Source: Solicoccozyma terricola
Taxonomy: Eukaryota; Basidiomycota; Tremellomycetes; Filobasidiales; Piskurozymaceae
Assembly: GCA_001600875.1 (NCBI GenBank)
Contig: BCLD01000004.1
Coordinates: 281,536 to 345,535 of the forward strand
Direction of reading: 5' to 3'
Length of the DNA: 64,000 bases
The notes under the pieces were generated by a model. That model saw only the letters and a list, made by a program, of their open reading frames with translations. It did not search any database and was not told where the DNA came from. Shown piece by piece: positions 22,972 through 35,976 of this stretch; position 1 is the stretch's first letter; each line of letters begins with the position of its first letter. The translations under genes were made by a program, and so were the position numbers.

Positions 22972-24454
22972 ATGAAGGACCTCTCATCCGTTGAATACCT
23001 CACTATCCCAGAAGGTGTCGATGTTCAGCTCAAGGCAAGGACGGTCACTGTGACTGGTCCAAGGGGGACTTTGACAAAGACAGTCAGGCATATTCAGTTG
23101 GACATGCAGGTGGTGAGTATTTTGTTTTGGGTAGACGGGGAGGATGCTTTGGGGGGTGTGATGCATGGGAATGGGAGTGGGAGTGTGTGTGTGTATGTGT
23201 GTGCATTTGGGGAGATTGTGGAAGGGAATAGGGTTGAATGATAAGACAGTCTGGGAAGATTTAGATGAGGAGGTTGGAGAAGACGAAATCTCGTTACGAC
23301 TTCCAGCGTCGCTCGTTTACAACCCGCTGGTGATGCTGGCATCATTATTCGTTCATTGATCGATAAAAGATGTCGGCGGTGGTTTGTAAAACTTTTGACG
23401 GAGAGTAAGATCATCAACAATCGACAAGATTCAACAAATCCAAATACCCGGTCAGCGATTATACTCAACTTTTCTGGACAGACTAGCTGGACCCAACAAG
23501 AACAGCAGGAATGCAAATCTTACAGTGGATACAATGCAATACACTCGTCCATCACCACTACTTATTACAATATACGTACGATTTATTGGTCTTGGGAGAA
23601 ACGAGTGACGGAAATGAAAATGGAATGGAAAAAGCGTTGGCGAAGTGACGATTATCCATCCGCACAGACGGGATATCGCGTTCGTCACCGAGATGCAATG
23701 GCGCGGATGGCCGAATGCCTCGAGAAGGAAAACTTCTCCAGCCTGCGATGTCCTTTTTACCACCCGACTTACCCACCCACATCTTACTGACAACCTTCCT
23801 CTCCCCCTGCTCTATCTCCCACAGTCCAAGACCGCGAAAGACAACAAAGTCATCTTCACCGTATGGCACGGCGCTCGTAAACACGTTGCTTGTCTCCGAA
23901 CCGTTAAATCAATGGTCGCAAACATGATCACCGGTGTTACTAGGGGATTCCAATACAAGATGAGGTTGGTGTATGCGCATTTCCCAATCAACCCAATTAT
24001 CACGGATGGTAAGAGCGTTGAGATCAGGAACTTCTGTGAGTGGGGAGGATTGCGATGCGATGCGATGTGATGATTTGAAGGATGTTGTTGAATCGTATAA
24101 ACTGATGACGCGAAATAAATCTCTTTTTTTTTTTGGGAAATCAAAAAAACAGTGGGTGAGAAGATTGTCCGAAAGTGCCCAATGCTCGAGGGTGTTTCCA
24201 TCGCTGAAGGTTCCAAGGATGAGCTCGTCATTTCTGGAAACGACATCGAGAACGTTTCTCAATCCGCTGCATCTATCACTGACAGGTGTCGTGTCAAGGA
24301 GAAGGATGTGAGTTGGCTCATAGAACATGACGTCGGTCGTCCCTAGGGTCAGATCACTGACGAATCCTCTTTTTCTGAACTCGTACAGATCCGAAAGTTC
24401 TTGGACGGTATCTACACTTCCGAGCGAGGACACGTCGTTGCTCTCCAGCTTTAA
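22972..24454 (+). CDS. RPL9: 60S ribosomal protein L9 (uL6)
   Basis: Large-subunit ribosomal protein uL6 near the sarcin-ricin loop. Four exons (22972-23112, 23825-24035, 24153-24307, 24389-24454) splice in frame to 190 residues, the normal eukaryotic length. It starts [18 protein letters not shown] and contains [56 protein letters not shown] and the end [13 protein letters not shown]. Intron 1 is 712 nt, far longer than the others in the window, and could hold a regulatory element or small RNA, though I could not identify one. It shares a divergent promoter with SSZ1. Confidence 0.97.
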
Positions 24455-24677
24455 AAACAGGGAGAGAAAATGACGAGCGGGAGTCTAGGGAGGGGATGAC
24501 TGCTTTCGGAGTGTGGGAAAGAGAAGAGGGGGAGCAGAGTAGGCGGCATTAGTCCTATCGGCCACCCTCCTGTTTTTCTTTTGCGCCACTTTTCCGGGCC
24601 TTCGTACCTGCATGTAGCATTTTTAATCGTGTCGAGATGATATGATTGAAGTGTGGGATAATGAAAACAGTCGATGA

Positions 24678-24685
24678 GCACGTGA
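24678..24685 (-). promoter_or_regulatory. TCACGTGC element upstream of the TFIIIC subunit
   Basis: The same octamer as at the AspRS, SEC39 and POLK/NSA2 promoters, here reading on the minus strand. It lies 34 bp upstream of the first in-frame ATG (24720) and 76 bp upstream of the second (24762). The remaining RPL9-to-TFIIIC gap (24455-24719) shows nothing else recognisable. Confidence 0.4.
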
Positions 24686-24719
24686 CACCGACTTTGTCAA
24701 CAAGGTCCATGTCGCCAGA

Positions 24720-26317
24720 ATGTATCTTCCCTATCTCGTATCGCATCACCCACCACTCAGCATGGTCATCCACGAGGGCGGAGCATACACATCCGGATCT
24801 CTCCTCGGAGACCAATGGAGACAAGTCCAGGAATGGCCAGAAGCTAATGAAGAGGCAGAAAGTGATGCATCGTATGAGACTGAAGAAGAGGACGTGAGTG
24901 TAGCACCATCATTGATGGACATGCGCGGTGAACCACTCGCTCATGTGGACAAGGTGATGCAGATATATGTGACGCTTGATCTCGGTCCGAATGTGGATCG
25001 TTCTGTAATGGCTTCTGCGATGGAGTATCAACTCATCGTGAGTACTGTTGTTGCTCCCTTCATTTGTCTCGTCGTGATAACATTATCTAACTGTATCTCG
25101 TTCTCGGTGCCTACAGGGTCTCGACACTCCCACGCCATATCTCAAAATCGGTAATCGCATCTATCGAGGAACACCAGGTGCTCTTGTAGGTGACGAGCTG
25201 ATTCTGCAGGACGTTAGAGGTAAGCTCATTCCTCCATCGACCATCACCAAATGATAAACCTCACGGAGACTAATCATGATTGTTTTGGTGACCGTTAGAC
25301 CCCGTCAATCCAATCATGCACTCTCATAACCCTATCGGAACAACTAAATCGCTCAGGATCTCATTCGAGGAAGTCGAACTGATTCCCAAGGGAGAACAAT
25401 CGACTACAAATCTTGCTACTACGCCATCCGTCGTGCCAGTTCAAGAAAATGCCACAACTTCGACATCGATGCCAACTTCCTTGCCCAAACCCAAGGGTAG
25501 ACCTCCACGTGCTCCCAAACCCCAACGCATCCCGGACTACCTTGACTCCTCTGAACAAGCAGCATCGACATCCATCATGGCTCACAAAGACGCGGCAAGA
25601 GTGATTCCAAGTGATGGTAAAATGAGAGATAACCAAGGCAGGTTGTTCAGCATGAAGACCTCTAGGAAGAATTTGGGTTCCGGAAGGAAAAAGGACGTGG
25701 AAGAGAAACAGGGAAGCGATGAGAGTGGAGAAAGGGGAGAAAGAGATGATGAACCAGGTGTAGCGTCGACGGATCAAGCCGACGCCGACGTGATAATGCA
25801 AGGTACCGAAACAAACATCGACGTCGACCAAACAACTACCGAAACATCAATCAAGCCACCAACGAGGAAAGGGAGACCACCAGGGAGCAAAACCGTCAAC
25901 CGCAAAGTTCCACTCGATACTCCAGGGCTATTCGGTGATTCTACTCCTCCCGTAGCTCGCAAGAAGAGAGCTCCGCCAACAAAAAAAGGTCAACCCTCGC
26001 TGTTCCCTCCCATGCCTGCTGCTAGCCCTTCGACATCTACTCATTCAGAAACTATTCCCCTGCAACCCGCATCACCATCAGCTGGTCCATCGGCTGGTCC
26101 ATCGGCTGGTCCATCCAGAGTCGAATCACAACCGCCGCGGGAGATGAGTCCACTCTTCGTGGATATCGAGGCTATAATGCAAGATGATAGGCCTGACGAG
26201 GAGATGTTGGCTGATATTCTAGGGGTTGATGTTCCCGAGGGTCCACTCGCTGCTGCACCTCATCTGACTGATCGAGAGTGGCTAGAGGCGGAGATCGAGC
26301 GCATGAGAAGGGGCTGA
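24720..26317 (+). CDS. TFIIIC triple-barrel-domain subunit with AT-hooks (GTF3C6/Tfc7-like)
   Basis: Probable small subunit of RNA polymerase III factor TFIIIC. Exons 24720-25037, 25117-25219 and 25299-26317 join in frame. The spliced core, with LDTPTPYLKIGNRIYRG, GALVGDELILQD and, after a loop, SLRISFEEVELIPK, matches the triple-barrel domain that dimerises with a second TFIIIC subunit. Downstream the protein is disordered and basic, with two AT-hook-like motifs (KGRPPRAPKPQR and RKGRPPGSK), a triplicated SAGP run, and an acidic end. The start is uncertain: ATG 24720 gives the longest frame, while ATG 24762 (MVIHEGGAY) may be the true one. It converges with SEC39, 138 bp between stops. Confidence 0.75.
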
Positions 26318-26455
26318 GATGGATATTCAGGATGAAAGGGCGTTCTCGTCTCACGACGCTAAGCTAGGCCGTTGGTTGTATTCCCGCTGATTTCTCGCTC
26401 ATAATGTCGTAATGTTCATAACGAATTCTGTGTTCTACAATGATGACATTCCATG

Positions 26456-29400
26456 TTACTCCACATCCTGCAGCTCTTCTTCACCCGCACCTATGAGCCA
26501 TCCAACTCCTTTCACCAGTGCTCGTCTAGCCTGCTGTTTGATCTCTGCACCGCCCTCCCCGAGCCCAACAAAGGCATCACGAGGTGCGCGATCACTACTC
26601 TCGGATCGAGCGGGGGATGATTCCTCTCGATGCGCGGACGATGAGACACCCGTTTGCAGAGGTCGCAGATTAAAGTTGGTGGAAAAGTCGTGAGCCACTT
26701 GATTAAGTCGCGAGGCAGCCTTCGCAGCCCGACGAGAGCCAAGGAGCTGAGCAGCCGAATCCTGCGGGACCTTGCTGCTGGAGGTGACCGACGTTGTTGA
26801 GCCCGTCGAAGTATTACGATGATGTCCTTTCTTGAAGATGAGCGGTTCATGTCGGTTGCGAGCAGCCTCGTCTAGGCGGACTTGTCCATCTTCCACTCGC
26901 CGCCAAACTACCAGAAGCTCCGAGATCGCCTCCGGAGGGCAGAACTGCAGTGCTCGACCGAGTAGAGACATCTTTCGAGGAATATCACTATACTCGCTCT
27001 GTTTGCCTAGTTGAGAGCAGGTCTTCCAGCAAATGTCTACGGCCTGATCAGAGTCCGCGACCTCCTTGCCTTGCCGCTGTTGCCTTTGTAAGCGAATTGC
27101 AGCGTCTACAATCCGCTCGCAGATCTCGCCGGCCTGATCAAAGTCCGGCTTCTGCATGGCCGATTCGGTGAGCATTGCCAGGACGCGGATGTGGGCAGAA
27201 TCGTTATCCCTGTAACCAAGCTTGTTGGTGAGGTCTAGAATCACGTCTACGTGGCGATAAGCATCGTCGCTGCTCGAAAGAACACGTGCGACGAGGTCGA
27301 GCTTGTCCTTTATCAGTCGCATTTCGAGTGGGGACATGAGATCTCCTCGATCTGTCCGTACCGGATAAGAGGAGATGCGGCTAGTCGCCTCGATAAAGTC
27401 GCGCTCTTTCCGGATGTTGGGTGTGGCTTCGCTGACGGACAAACTGCAATGAGTGTTTCAAGTGAGCTACCATCCGTATATCACGAGACTTTGCCACCTC
27501 TCACCAGTCATAGGCAAGTTTCATCTCGCCCATGTGCATATTTCCAGTTGCGGCATTCTCGTAAAACTCTCGAGAAGCGCGAAGGACGACCTCTTCTATA
27601 ACAGACGGTTGTAGATTCCCTTTCACTTCCGGACTACGCAGCAGACGCTTTGCAACATCGAAGCCTGGTTGATCGGGAGGTCAGCTCGAGTCAGTTTAGC
27701 TGATTACCTCCTGAGACTTACGTCCAGCGCTCAGGATCCCCTCGAAGAACGCCTTCAATACCTCCTCCTTGGTCAAAAGACCAAATGCACCCCTTAGGAG
27801 ACCATCGCCACCCCCACTCAGCTTGATCATGTCATCCATGAGTGATGCCCATTCCGCATCTCTAGCCGACCTCCCTCCTGTTCTCTCGACACTCTCAGCA
27901 GCCTGCCGTGCCATTCGCACTGCCCAACTCCTCTGTTCACCCTTGTCAAATGCAGACTGGACTAGCCATCGCATGGGAGCTGCGACATCCCACCGTTCTA
28001 GCACCTCGCCAGACTCGAGATGGACGTCAAGAATATCCAGAGCTCTGGACAGAGATGCGAATGGCAACGGCTCGAAGAAAAGCTTGAGCTCCGTTGCACC
28101 GGGGCCTAAGGGCCATTCTGTTGACGGCTGAATGAACGCCCCAAGTGATTGAAGAGTGGTGACCGTGACTTCTCGGTCGGATTCTAGATCCTCGTTTCCC
28201 GACACATCCCACACTGGAAGACACTCAAAAATCCTGCTCATCGTTGACCATGAGTGGATTTCGTTGGAGCCATACAGACGAGCGAGAGCCAGCTTTGCGA
28301 CGTCGAGATCACTCTTGATAATTCTCTCTTGGACGGGAACGGTAGCTGTAGAAGCTTCGAATACGGCAAGTGACATCTCTAGAGGCGCCTCGAGTATGTA
28401 TTCATGCAGAAGACGCTTGAAAATACCCTTGTCTGATTCTCCCACACGTTCCGCCCTAGAATCCAGAACGTAAAGGTATGGTAGAACCAGTCGTCGGATA
28501 TCGTCGGCCAACGTATCTGGGGTTGAATGTCCGAGATAAGCCTTGATAACTTCAGCTTGTGAAAGAGACTGCCATCTAGCCAGGGACCACTCGTCTTCCG
28601 TCGCCGCCGGTATTATACCTGATCCCGTGGCGTCGTAAACTAGCCGCGATAGCAAGCTAAGATCTTCTCCAATCGCATCGAGACCTGAAACCCCTCCGGC
28701 TGCTCCGTGTTGAACCCATGCTAAAGCGATATCGACTAAACCCCAAACTGACTCGATTGTTTTGATTCTACTTAGGTACCATTGCGACAGCTCTTCTGAA
28801 TTCCTGGGTGGTTGAATTGAGGGTGATGCTCCTTCATTCGTCAAATGCGCATTCCAGACGAAACCTGTTGGTATCCTTTCCGAAGATGTTTCCGCGTCAA
28901 TGACGGGTAGCAGGTCCTCGAAAGAGCTGGGATGGACGTGAGGCGGTATAGCTTCAATGATAGACACGCGGTAGGGATAGAGCTCAACGGCATGACGGTT
29001 AAATAGGATCCTTAAGGCTGAAATCTCGCAGTGGCTTGCCAAATCAACAGCACTGACTTCCAAAGGGTCCTCCAGGAATTTGGAGAGCTTGAGAGGCAAG
29101 GTTGAGGTCATGGCTATATCTTCCAGCCCTCCCTCTTCATCATCAGTAGATTCCGCCCATGGGTCGTCGATTTCCATCTCTTCATCCTCTTCAGCATTCG
29201 GCTTGTCAGCATCACCTGCTGGTATTTGCACTGCAGCGTCAAGAAGCAGCTCGAAGGTCGATAGACGGTGTTGAAATGTATCTAGACGCTGCCGCGCTTG
29301 TCGGAGAGGCCCTATCGTATCTTGACTTGACCGATCTGAGTCAGTCGTAGCCATTTTCAAAGGCATTCCCTCTTCCTCCTCCTCCTCCTGAACTCGACGG

Positions 29401-29684
29401 GTTCGTTCTAATCCGATGCGTATAATTGCCTGCTGAAGCTCCTTGTCGTCCGTTGTGGCGTATGAACAAACGGATGCAACCCAAGCGTCATCGGTGATGG
29501 GTCGCAAAGTCTTCTCCAGCAGCTCATGGGTAAACCCCGCGGGCAAACATGCTTTGATCTGACTTTGTCGAATGAAATCCAGCAAGGCTGTATTTGGCGA
29601 TGATTGTGAGCTAGTTGCAAGATCGAGAGCCCGTTGATACTGTCCTGTGTTTACTGCGTCACGGATCTCCTGCATATGAGACAT
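26456..29684 (-). CDS. SEC39: Sec39-domain protein, Dsl1 tethering complex
   Basis: ER-associated tethering subunit for Golgi-to-ER COPI vesicles (Sec39; NBAS in animals). The large first exon (about 27720-29684) begins MSHMQEIRDAVNTGQYQRAL and is a mostly helical, repeat-like solenoid with acidic insertions. Two shorter downstream exons carry the family signature: VIEEVVLRASREFYENAATG, then MKLAYDCLSVSEATPNIRKE, FIEATSRI and the following SPLEMRLIKDKLDLV. The C-terminus is basic and Ser-rich, ending LQDVE before the stop at 26456. A TCACGTGC box and a second CACGTG lie 100-120 bp upstream. Confidence 0.85.
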
Positions 29685-29797
29685 GGTAGGGGAAGAGGAT
29701 GCTGGTGTGGTGATGCTGATGAGAAGGAAGCGTTCGTTGACACCTGTGTTATATGCGATGCTCTATGAGTTTCGTCATGACGCGCACGTGGGAAGTG

Positions 29798-29805
29798 TCA
29801 CGTGC
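29798..29805 (+). promoter_or_regulatory. TCACGTGC element upstream of SEC39
   Basis: This octamer lies 114 bp upstream of the SEC39 start, with a second CACGTG core at 29785-29790. Both are in the 255-bp gap (29685-29939) between SEC39 and the NST1 stop codon, in which I find no gene. Confidence 0.45.
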
Positions 29806-29939
29806 AATGAGGCAACAATGGGCCATGGGCAGCAATGGAAAGAGATGGATAGACGGATACAAGCGAGGAGCATCCCGTCGACCTCGTATCGTACTAAATG
29901 AGGGGGCAACCCCGATAAGATATAGCTACGCAGACCCGC

Positions 29940-32900
29940 TCAGTGGTGCTGTTGCTGCTGTTGTTGGTGCTGTTGCTGTTGCTGCTGCGGCTGCGGCTGC
30001 GACTGCGACTGCGACTGCGACCCCGACTGAGGAGGCGAGAACAGGCCAGATGTTTGCCCAAAGGCCATGCCTGGCGGTCCCACAACCGGATTGCCAGCGT
30101 TGAACCCTCGATTTATACCGTGGGTCGGCATGTGGCCAATGGGTCCGGGTGCTGCTGACTTCGACACATCAAAGCGGGTTTGCTGACCGAAAGCTGACGT
30201 TGACGTGGGCCAGTTGGCAGACGCGGCTGACTGAGCGACGGTCGACGATCCGCCCCAAATTCCCGGAGAAGGGGAGAAGCCTGAGTTGCCCCATTGACCT
30301 CCACCGCCACCTGGAGCGATCGCTGAGGTTGACCAAGAAGCACCTAATGCGGCTGTATTGGATACCCGTCTAGGCGCAGGACCGAGGACCTCGTCATCGT
30401 CACCTGCCCCCAAAGCAGCGGAACCCAATACCTTTTCTGCTAGAGGTGGACTTGAGCGACGGCTTGTCGATGATGATGGCCCAGCTTCATCCAAGATATC
30501 GAGACCAGGAATCGTTGGACGAGGTCTGCCGATGGGTTGAATGGGTCCAGGACCAATAGGACCAGCTGAGAACGACTGGCGGAAATCCAACGAAGGTTCT
30601 TGGTCGGATGGCATTCTCGTAGTGCCGATCGGTCCACCAGGAGGTGAAAATACCATATCCTCTGGCGAACGTCCAGACTTCGATGGATGACCAAGACCGA
30701 CATTTCTCAAACCAGCGCTGAGTGCTCCGTCGATCGTGTTGTCACTCAAGTACGAGCGGGATTGCGCAGGTGAAGCAGTGTTCGGTCCTGGCATGGCCTG
30801 GCCAAAGACAGGCGACGGCTGCATGTTCACCATTTGGCCAAACACTGGAAGGTTGCCATTTCCATAAGCTCCTGGACTCGTAGCAGGTCCTCGCGGTCCA
30901 CCGTAACCTGGTACCTGCGAGGGGAACGGGTTTGGTTGCACCGAGGCCGAAGAACCAGACATCCCGGCTTGCGCGCTTAGCGCGACTGCAGGACTGACCG
31001 ACGGACTAGCGAGTGATGATCTCGATAATCCGTAGGGACCTGGCACATTTTGACTGCCTTGTGCCTGCGGTGAGCTCCCAGCTTGGATAGCAGTCCCGAA
31101 CGCTTGCTGCGCGATGACTTGTTGAGGAAGAGGTTGTTGGACCCCTGAGGCAGGCGCAGTGGAGGCTGTTCGTGAAGTGGGCGGCGGTCGAACGTTGGGT
31201 GTAGGCATGACTGAGATTGGCTGCTTCGGCGGTGAGGACGACCTGGAGCTGGACGAGCTCTGACCCACAGTGGCGGTAGCTGGAGCTGAGACAGGTGTTG
31301 AGGATATCGATCGCGCTGGTTGTTTCGCCGCTCGAGTGGGCGGATTGGCGGAGGACGACGCTTTAGCTGGCTTCGCAACTTTGGCTGCCTGCTGTGCGAT
31401 GTGGGCGCTTCTAGCGGCAGCGCTCTTCTGTTGCTGAAGCAACCGCGCCTGCGCCTGAGCAATGGCAGCAGCTTGACGCTCTTTCTCTTGCTCTTCAGCG
31501 AGCTCCTTCGCTTTGCGAGCAGCTTCCTTCTTTGCCTCAGCCTCATGCAAAAGACGCTCCTTCTCGACCTTGGCCTCTTTCTCCTTGGTTTCCCGAGCGA
31601 GACGGTCCTTCTCTTCCTTGTCCTGGTGGCAAAAGGACACCGATGAGCTATCGGTCTCTGACGACTACACAACCGGACAAGTTGCTCTCACCTTCTTCTC
31701 CTTCTCCTTTGCCTCTCGCTCGGCTTTGGCCGCCTCTTCCCGCTCTCGCTTCTTTCGCAAGGCTTCAGCTTCCCGCTCGCGATCCTCAGCTACCCGTTTT
31801 CGCTTCTCCTCCTCTTTGCGAATCAGCTCTTCCTGCTTGGCCCTCTTCTCCGCCTCACGACGCTGCTTTTCTTCTTCCCTCTTCTTCGCAGCCTCCCGAT
31901 CAGCGGCTTCTTGCTTCGCTCTGGCAGCTAACGCTTCTTCACGAGCTTCTTGCTCCTTCTTGAGACGCTCTTCTTCTTTGGCTTGCTTTTGAAGTCTGAG
32001 ACGGCCATGTGACGTGTTCAGCTCTTCGAAGAGTACAGTTCCAAAGGTCTCCAGCTGCTCACCTCTTCTTCTCCTTCTTTTTAGCAGCCTCCTTCTGTCT
32101 CCGCGCGGCGGCAGCCTCCGCTGCGTTCTGCTCCATCTCAAGTTCGGATAGTAGTGCCCGAGATTGCTCTTCAGCAATACGCTCGCGGTACTTCTGCAAG
32201 ACCCGTTGCTCAAACATCCTAGCGGCGAAAATCTGGAACATGCGGCGACCTTCCTCCATTCGCTCGGATTGCGACAGAACAGGCTGGAAGATAGGTCAAG
32301 TCGAATAAGGGTCTGCAACATGTGGGACCAGAACCGCGCAGACTCACATCGTCGTCGTCCTCATCGTCATCCCTGTAATTAAGAATAATGAGCAAGGAAC
32401 CATGACTGGGTCCAAAAATAGTTCAACCCACCCGAGGTCCTCATCGTCTTCGTCATCTTCCTCCTCTTCTTCCTCGTCCAGATCCTCTTCCTCGAGTCCC
32501 TGGATGGCCATGTCCTCCCGCATCATACGCCGCGCTGCCAACTGTTCCATCATCTCGAGGAACTTGGCGCCGTCATTCTTAAGGAGGTCGTCAGCGACGG
32601 TGAGGATACCTCCTGGCCGTGAAAGGTAATTGCAGGTTGTTGAAAGGTGCAGATTAGAGGGGATTGGCCGATAAGAGAATTCCGGGACGAGCTCAGCGTA
32701 AATTCCCGATCGCATGACATCAAAAAACTTCGCTCACCTTTCATCGTTGTCAGACTACCAGAAGAGAAGCTGAAAAAATCGGTCCCATCCCCAGACGCAT
32801 CTGTGGCCAACTTTGGCTGTGCTGCCTTATGCGACTTCGCAGGAGGTTGTAGACTGTCCTTCTTGACGCCAGGACGTGGTCGGAGGTCTTCATCATCCTC

Positions 32901-35072
32901 ATCTCCCATATCGGCCTCATCCGAACCAACGTCGTCGTCCTCATCGTCATCTTCATCGTAGCCTTCATCATCAAAGTCCTCCTCTTCCTCGGACTCGATA
33001 TCATCGACTATACCCTTGTGGTGCCGTTGCCCATCGTGATAGGCGTTGTTTGGTGGCCTTCTGACAGGTGCGAGATGATCTGGACGAACAATCTGTCCGT
33101 TGGCATCGACTTCCACACTGCCAGGGAATGGTCCAGGTCCAAGGGGTGCAGGTAATGCGCCAGGAGTCGATGCGTATTGGGCTTGATGATCTGCGTATCT
33201 CTCCAGCTCGTCATAGTATGCATCGTAAAGCGTCTCCAGCTCCTGCTCGATTGCAGATCGCTTTCGACCGCAGACTGCACATCCGCAAGAATGACGTTGT
33301 TGCTCCTTCATCTTCCTGAGCACGGCGTCCTTCTCCACCCTCACGAGATCCTGCCGCTCATTCTGATTGAGACTCAGCCAGAATGATTTGATATGCTCGC
33401 GTTCCTCGCTGCTGCTTGGCTGCCAGATCTTCGGTGGAAGAGCCGGTGCGGTAGCTTTGCCCTTGGATGGTGCTCCTGCGGTGGAGGTGGCCTTGGAAGG
33501 TGGATGATTATGACCAGCATGATTGTGTCCCGGAGGGTGTGGATGAGTATGCGGTAGGGGAGCGCTCGTCAAAGGTGCCTTCCCTGCCGACCGAGCTGAT
33601 CTCACTGGTGCCGTGGGGGAATTCGCGGCGTTGTTCTGCGATTGCGCCTGAGCATTGGCAGCCGGAGTGGCAGCGTTCAGCATCGGTTGCTTGCCTGCTG
33701 CTCGGGAGGAAGGAGGAGCCGTCGCGTTTGCATGTACCGCCGCTGGTGGTCGAGGGCCGGTGTTCTGAGCAGCTGGAGGGTACATCGCGCCTGCTACTGG
33801 AGGATTTCCACGAGGAGGGGGTGGTGGGAGCTGGGTTGGTGCCTTTCCATTGACAGCTGGGAGTTGTTGTGCTCGGGCAGGCGCTGCCATCGGTTTGCCT
33901 TGTTGTTGATGTTCGACAACTACGATGGGGAATGGAGATTCGGCGTTCCCCTTCTTCTTCTTCTTTTTCTTCTTCTTTGACATTGCCTCCGTTTGTCCCG
34001 GATTAGCAGCGGATGCGTCGAGTATGATGGACTTGGCGGAAGTGATGGAGTCGACGTCGCTATTGAAAAACAGTATCATCAGCTCCTGCAGTGACTGGGA
34101 CTTGTTATCTCTCACTTACCTATCGTAGTCTCCATCATCCAAGCTGACAGTCGTACCATCCCTGCCTGTTGGCATGGCTCCTGGCATTTCCCGTTGGTCT
34201 ACTAAATCGCGGGAAAAAAAACAAAAAACAAAGAAAACCGACATGTCAGATATTTTGTTCCTGGCGGAGTAATTTGCTACCGACGTACTACCGTTCATCA
34301 TCCCATGTTGCTGCATTCCATTCGCTGGCTGTTTCCCTAAGCCTGCACCTGCCGCCGCCGCACCCGCGCCAGTACCAGGAGGATACATCGACGCGTTCCC
34401 CATCAACAAACCGTTTCCAACACTCTGACCCAGTCCCATGCCTTGGTTTGCAGCACTGACAATCTGCTGAGCCATCGCATACATTGCTTGTTCGCCTCGA
34501 TTGACCGAGTTTGACAATGGTGGTAACGGTAGAGAACCGGTGGTATTCCCAGCTACCCCTGGGAGATTCCCAGCGAGTGGAAGAGCGTTCTTGATAAAGT
34601 TGCGCAGATGAACCGGGAGAGACGTCCAATATGCGTCGTCATTGCCGAATTGAGGGTCTTCCATCCGACGATACAACTCATTTGCAGTGTTGAGCAAGTC
34701 CTGATGAGTAAGGTTCAATGCCGAATATGTCGTTGATCGGGGATCCGCCTCGAACCCTCCCGATAAAGCGGACGAGAACAAGGGTGTAGCGCCGGATGGC
34801 ATAGCTTGGCCGGATGGGTTCGTAGGGTATGGATATCCGTAGTTGCCTTCCGTACTGTCCATAGCTGAATCGAAATCCTCTGAACCTTCGGGGTCGTATC
34901 CACCACCTGTATTCAGTACATTCCCTGATCCGGTAGCAAGTACTCCGTTGACACTGCCGGCAGCAGCGTTGGTGGACTTTGACTTCCCTTTCTTCTTCTT
35001 GCTCTTCTTGGACGCAGTCGAAGAGACAGACTCGTAATTGTCCGTTATCAGTGGCTCCTGAGCACTGGACAT
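29940..35072 (-). CDS. NST1: Nst1-like stress response protein
   Basis: Large, mostly disordered cytoplasmic protein; in yeast Nst1 affects salt tolerance and localises with P-body/condensate proteins. Starting at [15 protein letters not shown] (35072) it shows Lys-rich runs, the exon with [15 protein letters not shown], the conserved block [20 protein letters not shown] followed by a Cys pair ([12 protein letters not shown]), a long Asp/Glu-rich region, [20 protein letters not shown], and then a very long charged Glu/Lys/Arg/Ala coiled coil (about 31500-32250). The tail is Pro/Gly/Ser-rich and ends in a poly-Gln/His tract. Several introns interrupt it (for example near 34210-34290 and 31670-31690). 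This block order matches fungal Nst1. Confidence 0.85.
29943..30030 (-). repeat. CAG/CAA-type trinucleotide repeat encoding poly-Gln/Ser-Gln
   Basis: The last 30 or so codons of NST1 are interrupted CAG/CAA and TCG-CAG repeats giving [10 protein letters not shown] followed by glutamines and histidines. It is probably length-variable between strains. Confidence 0.8.
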
Positions 35073-35976
35073 ATCACGGTGAAACGGATACGAGGTGGTT
35101 TCACCCTCGATCTCGTGCAATGACCAAACGAGGTATTAGAAGAGTCAAGATGTGTTGAGTTCTCCAGGTGATTGGGATCTTGTAGAACTGGAGCTGCGAG
35201 AGAGGTGAACAATTGAGACGTTAGCGATTTGACCGAAGAGTTCTCTTTCACCGGCGCCACGACATCGAGCATTACCGCTCCTTTGGGGGTGCTCGAAAAC
35301 CCCCAAACAGAATTTCCTATCTCAGACACTGGTCCAGAGAGTCTCGGTCATAGATAGTACAACTGAATATGGCATACGAAGTGTCCTCTGCATGACCGAC
35401 TCCTCCATAGTGAATCGCATAGGTGTCGTTACATGTCGACTGGAGCGACCGAAATTTGTCGTTCAAACAGCCTCGATGTATTTCCCCTCTCCCTTCGATA
35501 GAATCATGACTACTGCCCAACCGCTCAACCGTTCGCAAATACCGTCACTCTGACACTCACCTCTGGACAATGCCTATAACCCCCAGCGTTCTCCTAGCTC
35601 TAGAGTCACCGACCCGAATCTAGCTTTGCTTGGGGTGGGGTGCTTTGTGATGGATAATAATCACCCTGTTCTGCGCTCCACTATACGAAGACCGGTGGAG
35701 GAGAGGAACGATGATGTCGATGATGTGAGGTATGAGGCTCGAGGATGCGGGCGAGATGATAGGATTCGAATGCACTGCTCGCTGCTCACTGCCCGACTGC
35801 TCCAGGTAGTCAGTCGCTCCAGGGCGGACGAAAAAGAGGAGACTTCCCGCGAATCTCACGGTGGGACAAGATTTCCCAGCGGTCACCGGTGCAGAGTGGC
35901 ATGTTCAAAGACATCGCAGCAGGTGGTCAGGGGCAACGGCAGGGTAACAGTCCGCACGAAGGAGTCCAACACCATC
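35073..35976. other. NST1/GatA divergent intergenic region
   Basis: About 900 bp between two divergently transcribed starts. Short open frames occur on both strands (for example minus 35317-35538) but none has recognisable domains or a splice pattern. It is treated as promoter and 5' UTR sequence. No tRNA was identified. Confidence 0.5.

Noticed and set aside
24066..24104. Possible C/D-box snoRNA in RPL9 intron 2 (GTGATGA ... CTGA)
   Set aside because: The boxes are only about 35 nt apart and no terminal stem is visible, too short for a normal C/D snoRNA.
27696..29684. Treating 26456-27442 and 27696-29684 as two separate genes
   Set aside because: The Sec39 signature runs across the intervening short exons in consistent phase, so they form one gene.
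29753..30103. Plus-strand frame encoding Ala/Thr-rich repeats
   Set aside because: Antisense shadow of the NST1 poly-Gln tract.
35740..35800. TTCGAAT-type sequence resembling a tRNA B box
   Set aside because: No A box, acceptor stem or anticodon arm could be folded around it on either strand.
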